DNA of 64,000 nucleotides from Conexibacter woesei DSM 14684 (lineage in GTDB: Bacteria; Actinomycetota; Thermoleophilia; Solirubrobacterales; Solirubrobacteraceae): NCBI RefSeq assembly GCF_000025265.1, contig NC_013739.1, positions 2,728,001 to 2,792,000 of the forward strand, given 5' to 3'. Positions 54,640 through 64,000 of the stretch are shown here, piece by piece. The translations under genes were made by a program, and so were the position numbers. Within the stretch, counting starts at the first letter, position 1; the number at the start of each line of letters is the position of its first letter. A model generated the notes under the pieces. It searched no databases. It saw only the letters and a list, made by a program, of their open reading frames with translations, and was not told the origin of the DNA.

Positions 54640-57585
54640 TCATCCACGCGGCCCCTGCGAACGGCTGGCGCTCGTACGTTCGTCCGCCGGAGCCCCGGTT
54701 CCCGGGCTCCCGGCCCCGATCGCGGCGGCGACCTCGGTGCGGTCGGCGACGCCGAGCTTGCGGACGAGGTTGCGCACGTGCGTCTCGACCGTGCGCGGGC
54801 TGACGACGAGCGCCGCGGCGATCTCGCGATTCGTCCCGCCGGCGGCGACGAGCGCCGCGATCTCGCGCTCGCGCTCGCTCAGCGACGGGACGCCGGTCCC
54901 GACGGCGGGCGCGGCGACGCGGCGCCCGAGGCCGCGCAGCTCGCGCACCGCGTGCGGTCGCAGCAGCCCGATCCCGCGGCGCGCGAAGCACTCCTCCGCC
55001 ACTGTCAGCGCCTCTATCGCCTGCTCGCGCCGGCCCGCCGCCACGAGCGCCTGTCCGGCGAGCAGCCGTGCCCGCGCCGCTTCCAGCTCGGCACCGGCGT
55101 CCGCGGCCAGCTCCGCCGACTCGAGCGCCAGCGCCGCCGCACCGGCCGCGTCGTCCTCCGCCAGCCGCAGCCGCGCCTCGGCCCGCAGCGCGCGCATCCG
55201 CGTCAGCGTCATGCCGCCGCGCTCGGCGGCGTGCGCACGCGCCTGGGCGACGGCGGCGCGCGCGGCGCCGACGTCGCCCCGCACCAGCTCGGCCTCCGTC
55301 AGCAGCTCGTAGACGAGCACGCGCCCGCCCGGCGCGAGGTCGGCCGCGCCGACCGCTCCCAACCGCTGGAAGAGCCCGACGCAGGCGTCGGCGTCGCCCG
55401 CGGCGAGGTAGGTCGCGCCGAGCGTGCGGCGCTGCTGGCCGGGGTAGGCGCGCGAGCGGTCCAGCGGCTGCTCGAGCGCCTCGCGCGCCGCGGCGAGCGC
55501 GCGCGGCATGTCGCCGCTCAGCCGCGCGACGGCGACCTGGGCGGCGATCGCGTTCGCGAGCAGCCAGCGGCTGTTGACCATCCGGCCCAGCTCGACGGCC
55601 GACTCCGCCAGCGGCGCGGCCTCGGCCAGCTCGCCGCGCTCGGCGAGCGTCAGCGCCAGGTCGGTGGCCGCGCGCAGCTGCAGGTGGATCAGCCGCATCG
55701 GCCGGCGCGCGCGCAGCAGCGAGCGCAACCGCGCCATCGCCTGCTCGTCGCGCTCCAGCGTCCGCTCGGCGAGCGTCAGCAGCAGCGCCGCCTCACCCCA
55801 CAGATCGGCCGTGTCGGGGTCGACTGCGTCGAGCAGCGCGCACGCTTCGTCGCAGTCGCGCAGCGCCGCCTCGACGTCGCCGAGCGCCTGCCGCGCGATC
55901 GCCGCGACGGCAAGGACCGCGGCGCGGCTGGCGCGGGTCTCGGGATCGTCGGGGACGCCGGGCGGGGAAGGCAGCTCGCTGACCGCGATCGCCGCCTCGG
56001 GGTCGATCAGCACGAGCAGCGTCGCGGCGAGGAAGACGCGCAGCGCGGCGCCGTCAGGGCCGGGCTCGTAGGCGGTGGCGAGCCGGGCGCGAGCCTGGTC
56101 GAACCAGCCGAGCAGCATCTCCAGGTAGACGACCTGCTGCAGCAGCCCGCTGCGCCGCGCGTCGTTCGCGGAGGCCAGCTCGAGCGCGGCGCCGGCGGCG
56201 GCGTGCGCGGCCTCCAGCTGCCCGCTGGCGAGTTGCGCGCGCGCCTCCAGCTCCAGCAGCTCTACCTGCTCGGGCACGTCCTCGGGCAGCAGGCCGCGCG
56301 CGGCCGCGGCCCACTCGGCGGCGCTCGCGGGCGACTGCGGCAGCACCGCGACGGCCGCGTCGCGCAGCGCCTCGACGGCGTCGAGGTCGCCGAGCGCGGC
56401 GGAGCGTGCGATGTGGTGCGCGCGCAGGCGGTTCGGCGCGCCCGCCGTCGCCAGCGCGGTCGCGGCACGCGCGTGCGCGGCGATCCGCCAGCCGGCCGGC
56501 GTCGTGTCGTGGAGCGCGCGCCAGACGATCGGATGGCGGAACGAGAAGCGCAGCGGGTCGCCGGGTACGGGCGCGACGATCGCCGCCGCCGCGAGCGCGT
56601 CGAGCGCTGCCTCCGCCGCCTGCGGGTCGATCCCGGCGGCCGCCAGCGCCGGCTGCAGCTCGAACGGGTCGCCCGCGATCGCAGCGCCGCGCGCGAGCAG
56701 GCCGGCGGCCGGCGGGAGCGCGTCCAGCTCGGCGTGGACGGCGGCGACGACGCTCTGCGGGACGCCGGCGTCGGCGGGGATCGCCGCCGGGTGCGCGCGG
56801 GCGCCGGTCAGGCCGAGCGCCGCGCCGGGCGCGTGCTGGCGGCCGAGCTGCTCGGCGTAGAACGGGTTGCCGCCGCTCTCGGCGACGACCGCCCGCAGCG
56901 TCGCGGCGTCGAGGTGGGAGCCGATCAGCAGCGCGGTCTCCTCCGCGGTCAGGTGCTGGGGTTGGATGCGGCGGGTGCGCGACGCGCGCGCGGCCTCGAC
57001 CAGCTCCAGCGTCAGCGCGCGGTCGTGCGCGTCGCGCCAGGCCGGCGCGAGCAGCACCGCCGCGGCCGGCGGCCGCCGCAGCAGGTAGGCGAGCAGGCCG
57101 GCGGAGGCGCGGTCGGCCCAGTGCACGTCGTCGAGGATCAGCACGACCGGCGCGCGGGCGGCGGCCTGCTCCAGCAGGCTGCGGACGCCGCGCCAGATCG
57201 CGTGGCGCTCGTCGCCGCCGGAGCGCTGCTCGGGCACCGCGCCGGTCAGCGCCGTGAGCGCGATCCCGCGGTCATGCGCGAGCGGGTCCCCGGCGGACGG
57301 AGCGGACGCCGTGTGCAGCTCGCGCAGCGCCTCGGCGAAGACGTCGTAGGGGAGATCGCCGTGCGCGGGCGCCGCACGTCCGCGCAGCACGATCGCGCCG
57401 CGTTCGAGCGCGCGAGCGTGCAGCTCGTCGAGCAGCCGCGTCTTGCCGATCCCCGGCTCGCCGGTCACGGGCAGCGCGCTGCCGGCACCGTCGGACGCGA
57501 GCGCGTCGAGCGCGTCGGCGAGCGTCCTCAGCTCGCGAGCCCGCCCGATCAGCGGGGGGAGACGATCGTCGGTGCCGGCGCCCAT
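54640..57585 (-). CDS. Large LuxR-family ATPase regulator (LAL type)
   Basis: 981 residues from ATG 57585 (alternative ATG 57606). N-terminal AAA-like ATPase: LIGRARELRTL, Walker A GEPGIGKT at residues 42-49, Walker B VVLILDDVHWAD near residue 155. A long helical TPR-like middle (about 400-880) full of Ala-rich repeats follows. The C-terminus is a LuxR helix-turn-helix, SEREREIAALVAAGGTNREIAAAL then SPRTVETHVRNLVRKLGV (about 905-960). LAL regulators activate sugar or secondary-metabolism genes in response to unknown signals. It is divergent from the giant surface protein gene and might control it. Confidence 0.88.
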   Translation of the reverse strand: MGAGTDDRLPPLIGRARELRTLADALDALASDGAGSALPVTGEPGIGKTRLLDELHARALERGAIVLRGRAAPAHGDLPYDVFAEALRELHTASAPSAGDPLAHDRGIALTALTGAVPEQRSGGDERHAIWRGVRSLLEQAAARAPVVLILDDVHWADRASAGLLAYLLRRPPAAAVLLAPAWRDAHDRALTLELVEAARASRTRRIQPQHLTAEETALLIGSHLDAATLRAVVAESGGNPFYAEQLGRQHAPGAALGLTGARAHPAAIPADAGVPQSVVAAVHAELDALPPAAGLLARGAAIAGDPFELQPALAAAGIDPQAAEAALDALAAAAIVAPVPGDPLRFSFRHPIVWRALHDTTPAGWRIAAHARAATALATAGAPNRLRAHHIARSAALGDLDAVEALRDAAVAVLPQSPASAAEWAAAARGLLPEDVPEQVELLELEARAQLASGQLEAAHAAAGAALELASANDARRSGLLQQVVYLEMLLGWFDQARARLATAYEPGPDGAALRVFLAATLLVLIDPEAAIAVSELPSPPGVPDDPETRASRAAVLAVAAIARQALGDVEAALRDCDEACALLDAVDPDTADLWGEAALLLTLAERTLERDEQAMARLRSLLRARRPMRLIHLQLRAATDLALTLAERGELAEAAPLAESAVELGRMVNSRWLLANAIAAQVAVARLSGDMPRALAAAREALEQPLDRSRAYPGQQRRTLGATYLAAGDADACVGLFQRLGAVGAADLAPGGRVLVYELLTEAELVRGDVGAARAAVAQARAHAAERGGMTLTRMRALRAEARLRLAEDDAAGAAALALESAELAADAGAELEAARARLLAGQALVAAGRREQAIEALTVAEECFARRGIGLLRPHAVRELRGLGRRVAAPAVGTGVPSLSEREREIAALVAAGGTNREIAAALVVSPRTVETHVRNLVRKLGVADRTEVAAAIGAGSPGTGAPADERTSASRSQGPRG

Positions 57586-57678
57586 GGCGGCGAATGATGC
57601 ACGCATCGCCGGATCGGGCGCGAGGACGCTCGCGATGCCGCTGGCACCGCATCGCTCATGCACGCGTCTGCCGATGCC

Positions 57679-57687
57679 GGTATACAT
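57679..57687. promoter_or_regulatory. Divergent -10 region GGTATACAT
   Basis: TATACA (57681-57686) reads rightward towards the surface protein gene, and TATACC reads leftward from the same bases towards the LuxR-type gene. The GTATAC centre is self-complementary. No convincing -35 boxes were found. Confidence 0.4.
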
Positions 57688-57739
57688 GCGGCCTGCGCGT
57701 CGCTTCCCGACGCACGGTCGCTCTGTCGTGCCCCGTTCG

Positions 57740-60700
57740 ATGCGCTCCTTCACGCTCTCCGCCACCGCTGCCCTGATCGCGCTGCTCTGCGTCGTCTCGA
57801 CGGCCGCCGCCGACGTCACGCAGCCGCAGGCGCAGCGCAAGGCGCTGCACGCGCTCGACGCCCGCTCCGGCAGCGCGCCGCTCGTCGTCTTCCGCTCGCT
57901 GAGCGAGCTGCGGCCGGGCACGCGCATCACCGCCGCCGGTCTGACGCGCCTGCCGCAGCGGGCCCGCGCTGGCGCCGCCCGCTCGCGCGCCGACCTGCTG
58001 CGCGCGGCCGGCGTCTCGATCGTCGAGGCACCGCTGGTGGCGCGCGTCGGCAGCGAACCGGCGTGGTTCTTCTACGCCGACGAGGCGCCCTACCAGGCCT
58101 ATCAGCATCCCGGCCGGGTCGTGCTCGTCGGTCAGCGCACGGGCAACGTGACGGTCTCGCGCACGCTCGACTGGCCGCCGCTGCTGGACGGCCGCCTGCC
58201 GTACTTCCTGCGCAGCTACGCCGGCTACCGCAACCCCCGCACGCGCGCGTTCGAGCGGCTGTGGAGACCGGCCGCCGCCGCGAACCGCGGCCGTGCCACG
58301 GGCTCCGCCGCCGCGGGGTCCGCGCCGGCGGCGATCGGCCCATCGGCCGCGATCGCCCGCGTCCCGACGGCGCTCGAACGCCAGGTCGCGGCGCAGCTCG
58401 CGGCCGAGCGCTCGTGCGCGGTGCGCGTCGGCGACACGCTCGGCAACTTCTACGACGCCAGCTCGTTCGACACGACGCGCGCGGGGGTCGGCGCCTTCTT
58501 CAACCGCCTCGCGACGCTCGACGCCGGCTTCCTCAGCGTCCGCTACCGCGTCACGTCGGGCGCGACGCTGCAGCGTTTCGTCGCGCGGCTGATCGGCGAG
58601 CGCGGCTGCCGCGACGTCTTCCTCTACGTCGCCGGCGGCGGCTACGTCGCGGGCGGCGAGCCGGCCGTCAGCGTCGGCGTGCAGGGTCGCCGCGACGGCC
58701 GCGTCGAGCAGCAGGTCGTGACCGCCGGCATGCTGCGCGCGATCATGCGCGCCCATCCCGGCACGACGTTCAAGCTGCAGCTCGACGCCCCCGGCTCCGG
58801 CAGCTTCCTGCCGGTGCTCGGCGGCGAGCCGAACCTGCTCGCGTTCCTCGCCTCCTCGCGCACGGGGGAGAGCGCCTTCACCGCGCTGCCCGACCTCGTC
58901 GGCGCCGGCGGCGAGCGGCTGCCGAACCGCTACAACGCGGACGGTCTGCTGGAGTTCTCCAACCGCGGCCTGAGAGGGCTCGAGTGCTTCGTCGCCTCCG
59001 ACGCGGAGGTCGCGGCTGCGACTCGCGCCAAGGCCGAGGGCCGCTCGCGCTCGTTCCTCGCCTGGATGCTGCGCCGCGCCTACTCGCTCTGCGGTGAGGG
59101 CTCGCTCGCCGAGCTGGTGAGAGGGAACCCCTCGCCGGTGCTGAGAACGTTCGGCTTCGTGCCGGACCCGGCGCCGCCCACGCCCGCGCCGACGCCGCCC
59201 GGCCCGAAGCCGATCCCGCCGGGCCCCACGAACGCCGCGCCGGTCGCGAGCGACCTCGCCGTCACGACGGCCGAGGACTCGCCGCTGCAGCTGACGCTCG
59301 CGGGCACCGACGCCGACGGCGACAGACTGACCTACGCCGTCACGGCGCAGCCCGCCGGCGGCAGCGTCAGCGACGGCAGCGGTGCGGTGCGCACGTTCAC
59401 GCCCGCCCGCGACGTCCACGGCAGAACGAGCTTCGCCTACACCGTCTCCGACGGCCGCGCCTCGGCGACGGCGACGGTGACCGTGACCGTGACGCCGGTC
59501 GATGACCCGCCCGTCGTCGCGGCCGGCGACGGCACCACCAGCTTCGTCGAGGACGAGGGAGCGGTCGCGGTCGCACCCGCGCTGACCGCGGACGACGCCG
59601 ACGGCGACGCCTTCGAGGGCGCGACGGTGACGATCGCGGACGGCTTCGAGGCCGGCTCCGACGAGCTGCTGTTCACCGACACCGCCGAGATCAGCGGTGC
59701 GTTCGACGCCGCCTCCGGCGTGCTCAGACTGAGCGGCGGCGCGAGCGCCGCGGCCTACCGCGACGCGCTCCGCTCGGTCGCCTTCCGCAACACGAGCCAG
59801 ACGCCGTCGACCGCCCCGCGCGGCGTCCGCTTCGTCGTCGTCGCGGCCGGCGCCGCCTCGGCGCCGGCGACGCGAGCGCTGACCGTGACCGACGCCAACG
59901 AGCTGCCGCAGCTCGGCGGCGCGGGCGGGACCGTCACGTTCACCGAGGACGTTGGTCCCGCCGTCGTCGTCGCCGGCGGCCTGACCGTCGCCGACAGCGA
60001 CGACGCGACGCTCGTCTCCGCGACCGTCACGATCGCGACCGGCCACGCCGCCGGCGAGGACGAGCTGCTGTTCGTCGACCAGAACGGGATCACGGGCGCC
60101 TGGGACGCGGCGGCGGGCGTGCTGAGACTGACCGGCGGCGCGAGCGTCGCCGACTACGAGACGGCGTTGCGCTCGGTCCGCTATCGCGACACCTCCCAGG
60201 CTCCGTCGACCGCGCCGCGCACGATCGCCTTCCGCGCCGCGGACTCCAGCGGCGCCGGTGCGGCGGTCACCGCCACCGTCGCGGTCGTCGCCGTCGACGA
60301 CCCGCCGGTCCTCACCGCGGGCGGCGCGACGGCGGCGTTCACCGAGGACGACACGGCCGGCGTCGCGATCGATCCCGGGCTCGTCGTCAGCGACGTCGAC
60401 AGCGCGAGACTGGAGTCGGCGAGCGTCACCGCGGGCGCCGGCTTCGACCCGACCGAGGACGAGCTGCTGGTCGGCCCGCACGCGACGCTGACGATCGTCT
60501 ACGACGGCCTCAACGGCACGCTCTCGATCAGCGGCAGCGCGACCGTCGCCGAGTACCAGACGCTGCTGCGCTCGGTCCGCTACCGCAACAACGACACCGA
60601 CGACCCGAACACCGCAACGCGGACGTTCTCGTTCACGGCCGGGGACGCGAGCGGGGACGGCAACACCGTTACGAGCGACGTCACCGTCACGCGCGTCAAC

Positions 60701-63700
60701 GACGCGCCCGCGCTCGGCGGGGGCGGCGGCACGCTCGCGTTCACCGAGGGCGACGCGGCGACGCCGATCGCCGGCGCCCTGACCGTCGCCGACGTCGACG
60801 ACGCGACGCTGGCGAGCGCGACGGTCGCGATCGGCGCCGGCTTCGCCGCGGGCGAGGACGAGCTGCGGTTCACGAACCAGAGCGGGATCGCCGGAACGTG
60901 GGACGGGGCGACGGGCCTCCTGAGACTGACCGGCAGCGCGAGCGTCGCCGACTACCAGGCGGCGCTGCGCTCGGTCAGCTACGCCAACGGCTCCGACGAT
61001 CCCTCGACGGCCGCCCGCACGGTCTCGTTCCGCGCGAGCGACGGCGACGACGAGAGCGCCGCCGTCACGGCGACGGTCACGGTCGCCGCCGTCAACGACG
61101 CGCCGCTGCTCGGCGGCGGCGGGTCCGTCGCGACGTTCACCGAGGACGACGCGACCGGCGTGCCCGTCGCCCCGAACCTGAACGCGACGGACGCCGACGA
61201 CGCCGACCTCGCCAGCGCGACGGTGACGCTCGGCAGCGGGTACGACGCGGGCGAGGACGAGCTGCTGTTCAGCGGCCAGAACGGGATCGCCGGCACGTGG
61301 GACGCGCCGACCGGCGTCCTGAGACTGACCGGCGCCGCGAGCGTCGCCGACTACCAGGCGGCGCTGCGCTCGATCCGCTATCGCAACGCGAACACGGGCA
61401 GACCGTCGACCGCCGGTCGCGCCGTCTCGATCAGCGTCAGCGACGGCGCCGCCGTCAGCAACGCCGTCGCCACGACGGTCGACGTCGTCGCCGTCAACGA
61501 CGCGCCGAGACTGGTCGGCGGCGGCGTGACCGCGACGTTCAGAGAAGCGGACGGGACGGCGGTCGCGGTCGACCCGGCGATCACGGCGAGCGACCCCGAC
61601 GACGCGAACGCCGAGTCCGCGACGGTGACGATCTCCGGCGGCTACAGATCCGCCGAGGACGAGCTGCTGTTCACTGCCCAGAGCGGGATCGCCGGCACGT
61701 GGGACGTGCCGACCGGCGTGCTGAGACTGACCGGCGCCGCGAGCGTCGCCGACTACCAGGCGGCGCTGCGCTCGGTCCGCTATCGCAACACCAGCAGCAA
61801 CCCCGACACGGCGAACCGCACCGTCGGCTTCGTGCTGCACGACGGCGACGCGGCCAGCGGCACGGTCGACGCCGCCGTCGCGGTCGAAGCGTCCGACGAC
61901 GGCCTCGCCGTCACGACGAGCCCCGGGACGACGACGTGGGGCGGGGTCGACCTCGCGGTCGACGCGGCGCTGACGCTGAGAGATCCCGACACGCCCGACG
62001 TCACCGGCGCGCGCGTGCAGCTCACGAGCGGTTACTCCACGGGCGAGGACGTGCTCGCATTCACCGACACCGCCGCGATCACGGCGGCGTTCGACGCTGG
62101 CAGCGGGACGCTGACGCTCAGCGGCACCGCGTCGCTCGCCGACTACCAGGCGGCGCTGCGCGCCGTCAGATACCGGCATGTCGGCGGGACGTTCTCCGCG
62201 CCCGAGCGCACGATCAGATTCACCGCCGACAACGCTGGCGGCAGCGACAGCGCGACCAAGCAGCTCAGCATCGGCGAAGCGCCCCAGATCGCGAGCGCCG
62301 ACGCGCCGCTCGCCTACACCGAGAACGACCCGGCGACGGCCGTCGTCCCGACGGTGACGGTCACCGACGCCAACTCCGCCGACCTCACCGGCGCGACCGT
62401 CACGATCGCCGCCGGCCACGCCGCGGGCGAGGACGAGCTGTCCGCCGGCACGTCGGGCACGTCGATCGCCGCGGCGTTCGACGGTCCGACCGGGACGCTG
62501 AGACTGACCGGCACCGACACCGTCGCGAACTACCAGAGAGTTCTGCGGACCGTCGCCTACCGCAACAGCAGCGACGACCCGTCGACCGCCGGCCGCACCG
62601 TCGGCTTCACCGTGACCGACGGGGTCTTCTCCGGCTCGACGACGAACACCGTCACGGTCGCCGCCACCAACGACGCGCCGAGACTGACGGCCGGCGGCGG
62701 CGCGCCGGCCTACACGGAGGACGGCGCGGCGGTGGCGGTCGACCCGGCGCTGAGCGTTGCCGACGTCGACGACACGCAGCTCGGCTCCGCGACGGTCTCG
62801 ATCGGCGCCGGCTTCAGCGTCGGCGAGGACGAGCTGCACTTCACCGACCAGAACGGCATCATCGGCACGTACAGCCCGGCGAGCGGAGTGCTGACGCTGG
62901 TCGGCGCGGCGACCGTCGCCGAGTACCAGACCGCGCTGCGCTCGGTCACGTATCGCAACGGGAACGCCGTCAACCCCTCGACCGCGGGGCGCACGATCTC
63001 GTTCGTCGTCAGAGATGGGCTCGCGGCCAGCGCCGCCGCCGTCACGACCCTCACCGTGACGCCGGTCAACGACGCGCCGCAGATCGTCTCCGGCGCGACG
63101 CTCGCATACACCGAGAACGACGCGGCGACCGCGATCGACCCGGCGCTCGCGCTGAGCGACGGCGACAGCGCGACGCTCGCCTCCGCGACCGTCACGATCG
63201 GCACCGGCCACGTCGTGGGCGAGGACGTGCTCGCATTCGTCAACACCGCGTCGATCACCGGCTCGTTCAACAGCAGCACGGGCAGACTGACGCTGACCGG
63301 ACCGGCGACCGTCGCGGAGTTCCAGGCGGCGCTGCGATCGGTCCGCTATGCCAACGGCTCCGACGATCCGTCGGTCGCGCCGCGCACGGTCACGTTCTCC
63401 GTCGACGACGGCAGCGCCGTCGACCCGACCGCGAGCGCGACCGCGACCGTGAACGTGACGCCGGTCAACGACGCGCCGACGGTCGCGGACGAGACGAGCA
63501 GAGCGGTCGGCAACACGCGTCTGGCGTACGGCACGACGGTGCCGGCCGGCGAGCCCGGCCGCGCGCTGACCGGTGTCAGCGTGCTGTCCAACGACAGCGA
63601 CGTCGACAGCCCTGGGCCGCTGCGCGTGAACACGGTGACGTCGTCGACTGCCAGCTTCAACGGTGGCGCGGTCAGCTGGAACGCCGACGGCACCTTCAGC

Positions 63701-64000
63701 TACGTCCCGCCCGCCGGCTTCACCGGGCCCGACACGCTCACCTACCGCGTCACCGACCAGGACTCGCCCGCGCAGGAGACGGCCGGCAGCGTCGTCGTGA
63801 CCGTCACCGGCCGCGTCTGGTACGTGAAGAACGACGCGCCCGCGGGCGGTGACGGCCGCTCGAACGGCCCGTTCGACACGCTCGCCGAGGCGGACCTGTC
63901 CGCCGGCACCGCGAGCGACACGATCTACGTCTTCGCCGGCGACGGCACCGCGACCAACCTCGGCGGCGGCGTGAGCCTGCTCGACAGACAGCGCCTGCTC
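57740..64000 (+). CDS. Giant exported repeat protein (adhesin-like), 5' part
   Basis: At least 2087 codons, running off the right edge. ATG 57740 opens a signal peptide of about 24 residues (FTLSATAALIALLCVVSTAAA); an in-frame GTG at 57728 is an alternative. Residues about 25-470 are an unassigned N-terminal region with DVFLYVAGGGYVAGGEP. A proline-rich linker (TPAPTPPGPKPIPPGP) and one cadherin-like module follow. Then ten repeats of about 132 residues (59513-63478), one further cadherin-like module, and the start of a beta-helix-type domain (VWYVKNDAPAGGDGRSNGPF). Such architecture is typical of large surface adhesins. Anchoring is not visible yet. AGA arginines occur in nearly every repeat. 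Confidence 0.85.
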   Translation, partial: MRSFTLSATAALIALLCVVSTAAADVTQPQAQRKALHALDARSGSAPLVVFRSLSELRPGTRITAAGLTRLPQRARAGAARSRADLLRAAGVSIVEAPLVARVGSEPAWFFYADEAPYQAYQHPGRVVLVGQRTGNVTVSRTLDWPPLLDGRLPYFLRSYAGYRNPRTRAFERLWRPAAAANRGRATGSAAAGSAPAAIGPSAAIARVPTALERQVAAQLAAERSCAVRVGDTLGNFYDASSFDTTRAGVGAFFNRLATLDAGFLSVRYRVTSGATLQRFVARLIGERGCRDVFLYVAGGGYVAGGEPAVSVGVQGRRDGRVEQQVVTAGMLRAIMRAHPGTTFKLQLDAPGSGSFLPVLGGEPNLLAFLASSRTGESAFTALPDLVGAGGERLPNRYNADGLLEFSNRGLRGLECFVASDAEVAAATRAKAEGRSRSFLAWMLRRAYSLCGEGSLAELVRGNPSPVLRTFGFVPDPAPPTPAPTPPGPKPIPPGPTNAAPVASDLAVTTAEDSPLQLTLAGTDADGDRLTYAVTAQPAGGSVSDGSGAVRTFTPARDVHGRTSFAYTVSDGRASATATVTVTVTPVDDPPVVAAGDGTTSFVEDEGAVAVAPALTADDADGDAFEGATVTIADGFEAGSDELLFTDTAEISGAFDAASGVLRLSGGASAAAYRDALRSVAFRNTSQTPSTAPRGVRFVVVAAGAASAPATRALTVTDANELPQLGGAGGTVTFTEDVGPAVVVAGGLTVADSDDATLVSATVTIATGHAAGEDELLFVDQNGITGAWDAAAGVLRLTGGASVADYETALRSVRYRDTSQAPSTAPRTIAFRAADSSGAGAAVTATVAVVAVDDPPVLTAGGATAAFTEDDTAGVAIDPGLVVSDVDSARLESASVTAGAGFDPTEDELLVGPHATLTIVYDGLNGTLSISGSATVAEYQTLLRSVRYRNNDTDDPNTATRTFSFTAGDASGDGNTVTSDVTVTRVNDAPALGGGGGTLAFTEGDAATPIAGALTVADVDDATLASATVAIGAGFAAGEDELRFTNQSGIAGTWDGATGLLRLTGSASVADYQAALRSVSYANGSDDPSTAARTVSFRASDGDDESAAVTATVTVAAVNDAPLLGGGGSVATFTEDDATGVPVAPNLNATDADDADLASATVTLGSGYDAGEDELLFSGQNGIAGTWDAPTGVLRLTGAASVADYQAALRSIRYRNANTGRPSTAGRAVSISVSDGAAVSNAVATTVDVVAVNDAPRLVGGGVTATFREADGTAVAVDPAITASDPDDANAESATVTISGGYRSAEDELLFTAQSGIAGTWDVPTGVLRLTGAASVADYQAALRSVRYRNTSSNPDTANRTVGFVLHDGDAASGTVDAAVAVEASDDGLAVTTSPGTTTWGGVDLAVDAALTLRDPDTPDVTGARVQLTSGYSTGEDVLAFTDTAAITAAFDAGSGTLTLSGTASLADYQAALRAVRYRHVGGTFSAPERTIRFTADNAGGSDSATKQLSIGEAPQIASADAPLAYTENDPATAVVPTVTVTDANSADLTGATVTIAAGHAAGEDELSAGTSGTSIAAAFDGPTGTLRLTGTDTVANYQRVLRTVAYRNSSDDPSTAGRTVGFTVTDGVFSGSTTNTVTVAATNDAPRLTAGGGAPAYTEDGAAVAVDPALSVADVDDTQLGSATVSIGAGFSVGEDELHFTDQNGIIGTYSPASGVLTLVGAATVAEYQTALRSVTYRNGNAVNPSTAGRTISFVVRDGLAASAAAVTTLTVTPVNDAPQIVSGATLAYTENDAATAIDPALALSDGDSATLASATVTIGTGHVVGEDVLAFVNTASITGSFNSSTGRLTLTGPATVAEFQAALRSVRYANGSDDPSVAPRTVTFSVDDGSAVDPTASATATVNVTPVNDAPTVADETSRAVGNTRLAYGTTVPAGEPGRALTGVSVLSNDSDVDSPGPLRVNTVTSSTASFNGGAVSWNADGTFSYVPPAGFTGPDTLTYRVTDQDSPAQETAGSVVVTVTGRVWYVKNDAPAGGDGRSNGPFDTLAEADLSAGTASDTIYVFAGDGTATNLGGGVSLLDRQRLL
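59513..63478 (+). repeat. Ten tandem repeats of about 132 codons in the giant surface protein
   Basis: Each unit has the order FTE-[DN]-D, DADxAxLxSATVTI, GEDELLF, NGIAGTWD, TGVLRLTG, ASVADYQAALRSVRYRN, PSTAxRTVSF and ends VxAVNDAP. Units 4-6 are most alike, while unit 7 lacks the FTED and NDAP elements. DNA identity is high in the segment CTGAGACTGACCGGC, which is nearly unchanged in most units. The acidic D-x-D and NDAP elements suggest calcium-dependent beta-sandwiches. Confidence 0.8.

Noticed and set aside
59513-63478. Tandem repeats considered as a CRISPR array
   Set aside because: Units are about 400 bases, coding, and align as protein modules. There are no short identical repeats with unique spacers.

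Overview
The window is very GC-rich DNA with actinobacterial traits: strong G/C third positions, GTG and TTG starts, Tat and lipoprotein signals, an Lrp-type regulator, and many starts placed 6-8 bases after a TANNNT box, as in leaderless mRNAs. The mix of genes fits a soil member of the Thermoleophilia/Solirubrobacterales (Conexibacter-like). That placement is inferred from style and content; no rRNA or other marker is present.

Layout. 1-2978: the end of a GH76 mannanase-like gene and a molybdopterin oxidoreductase. 2975-19796: seven leftward genes, all overlapping by 1-20 bases, encoding an endonuclease/phosphatase-fold protein, three very large proteins of unknown function, a beta-propeller protein and two small related proteins. 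I see no signal peptides in it. This 16.8-kb unit is the best candidate for an undescribed multi-protein system. 20007-22324: a Tat-exported multicopper oxidase coupled to a ZIP transporter with an added extracytoplasmic domain. 22409-24862: an HD-GYP protein, an SDR enzyme and a broken solute-binding protein remnant. 24900-31559: a catabolic cluster (XRE-cupin regulator, agmatinase-family hydrolase, APC permease, amidase, amidohydrolase) and a GNAT enzyme. 31630-34011: a secreted glycosidase-like protein. 34061-40144: a DUF2237 protein, a nuclease-like protein, a deleted SDR pseudogene, two polytopic membrane proteins that overlap tail to tail, and a TetR regulator. 40236-42220: a siderophore-interacting protein and an iron-siderophore binding lipoprotein behind a palindrome.

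42455-46537: seven tandem genes for small exported paralogues. All have four cysteines and end in Trp, and rare CTA leucine codons sit at matching places in them. This is the second strong candidate for something new. 46629-50095: an aminotransferase and an aldehyde dehydrogenase (GABA/putrescine-type catabolism) with a divergent Lrp/AsnC regulator. 50135-51676: a small membrane protein and a DUF4143-type ATPase. 51808-54591: a Tat-exported protein and a small partner sharing a domain, convergent with three tail-collar (MdpB-like) proteins. 54640-57585: a large LuxR-family ATPase regulator. 57740-64000: the start of a giant surface protein with ten repeats of about 132 residues, running off the window.

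Arginine AGA codons are conspicuous in the 3-20 kb operon, the 31.6-34 kb glycosidase, the 42-46 kb family and the giant surface protein, and scarce in the housekeeping-like genes I read codon by codon.
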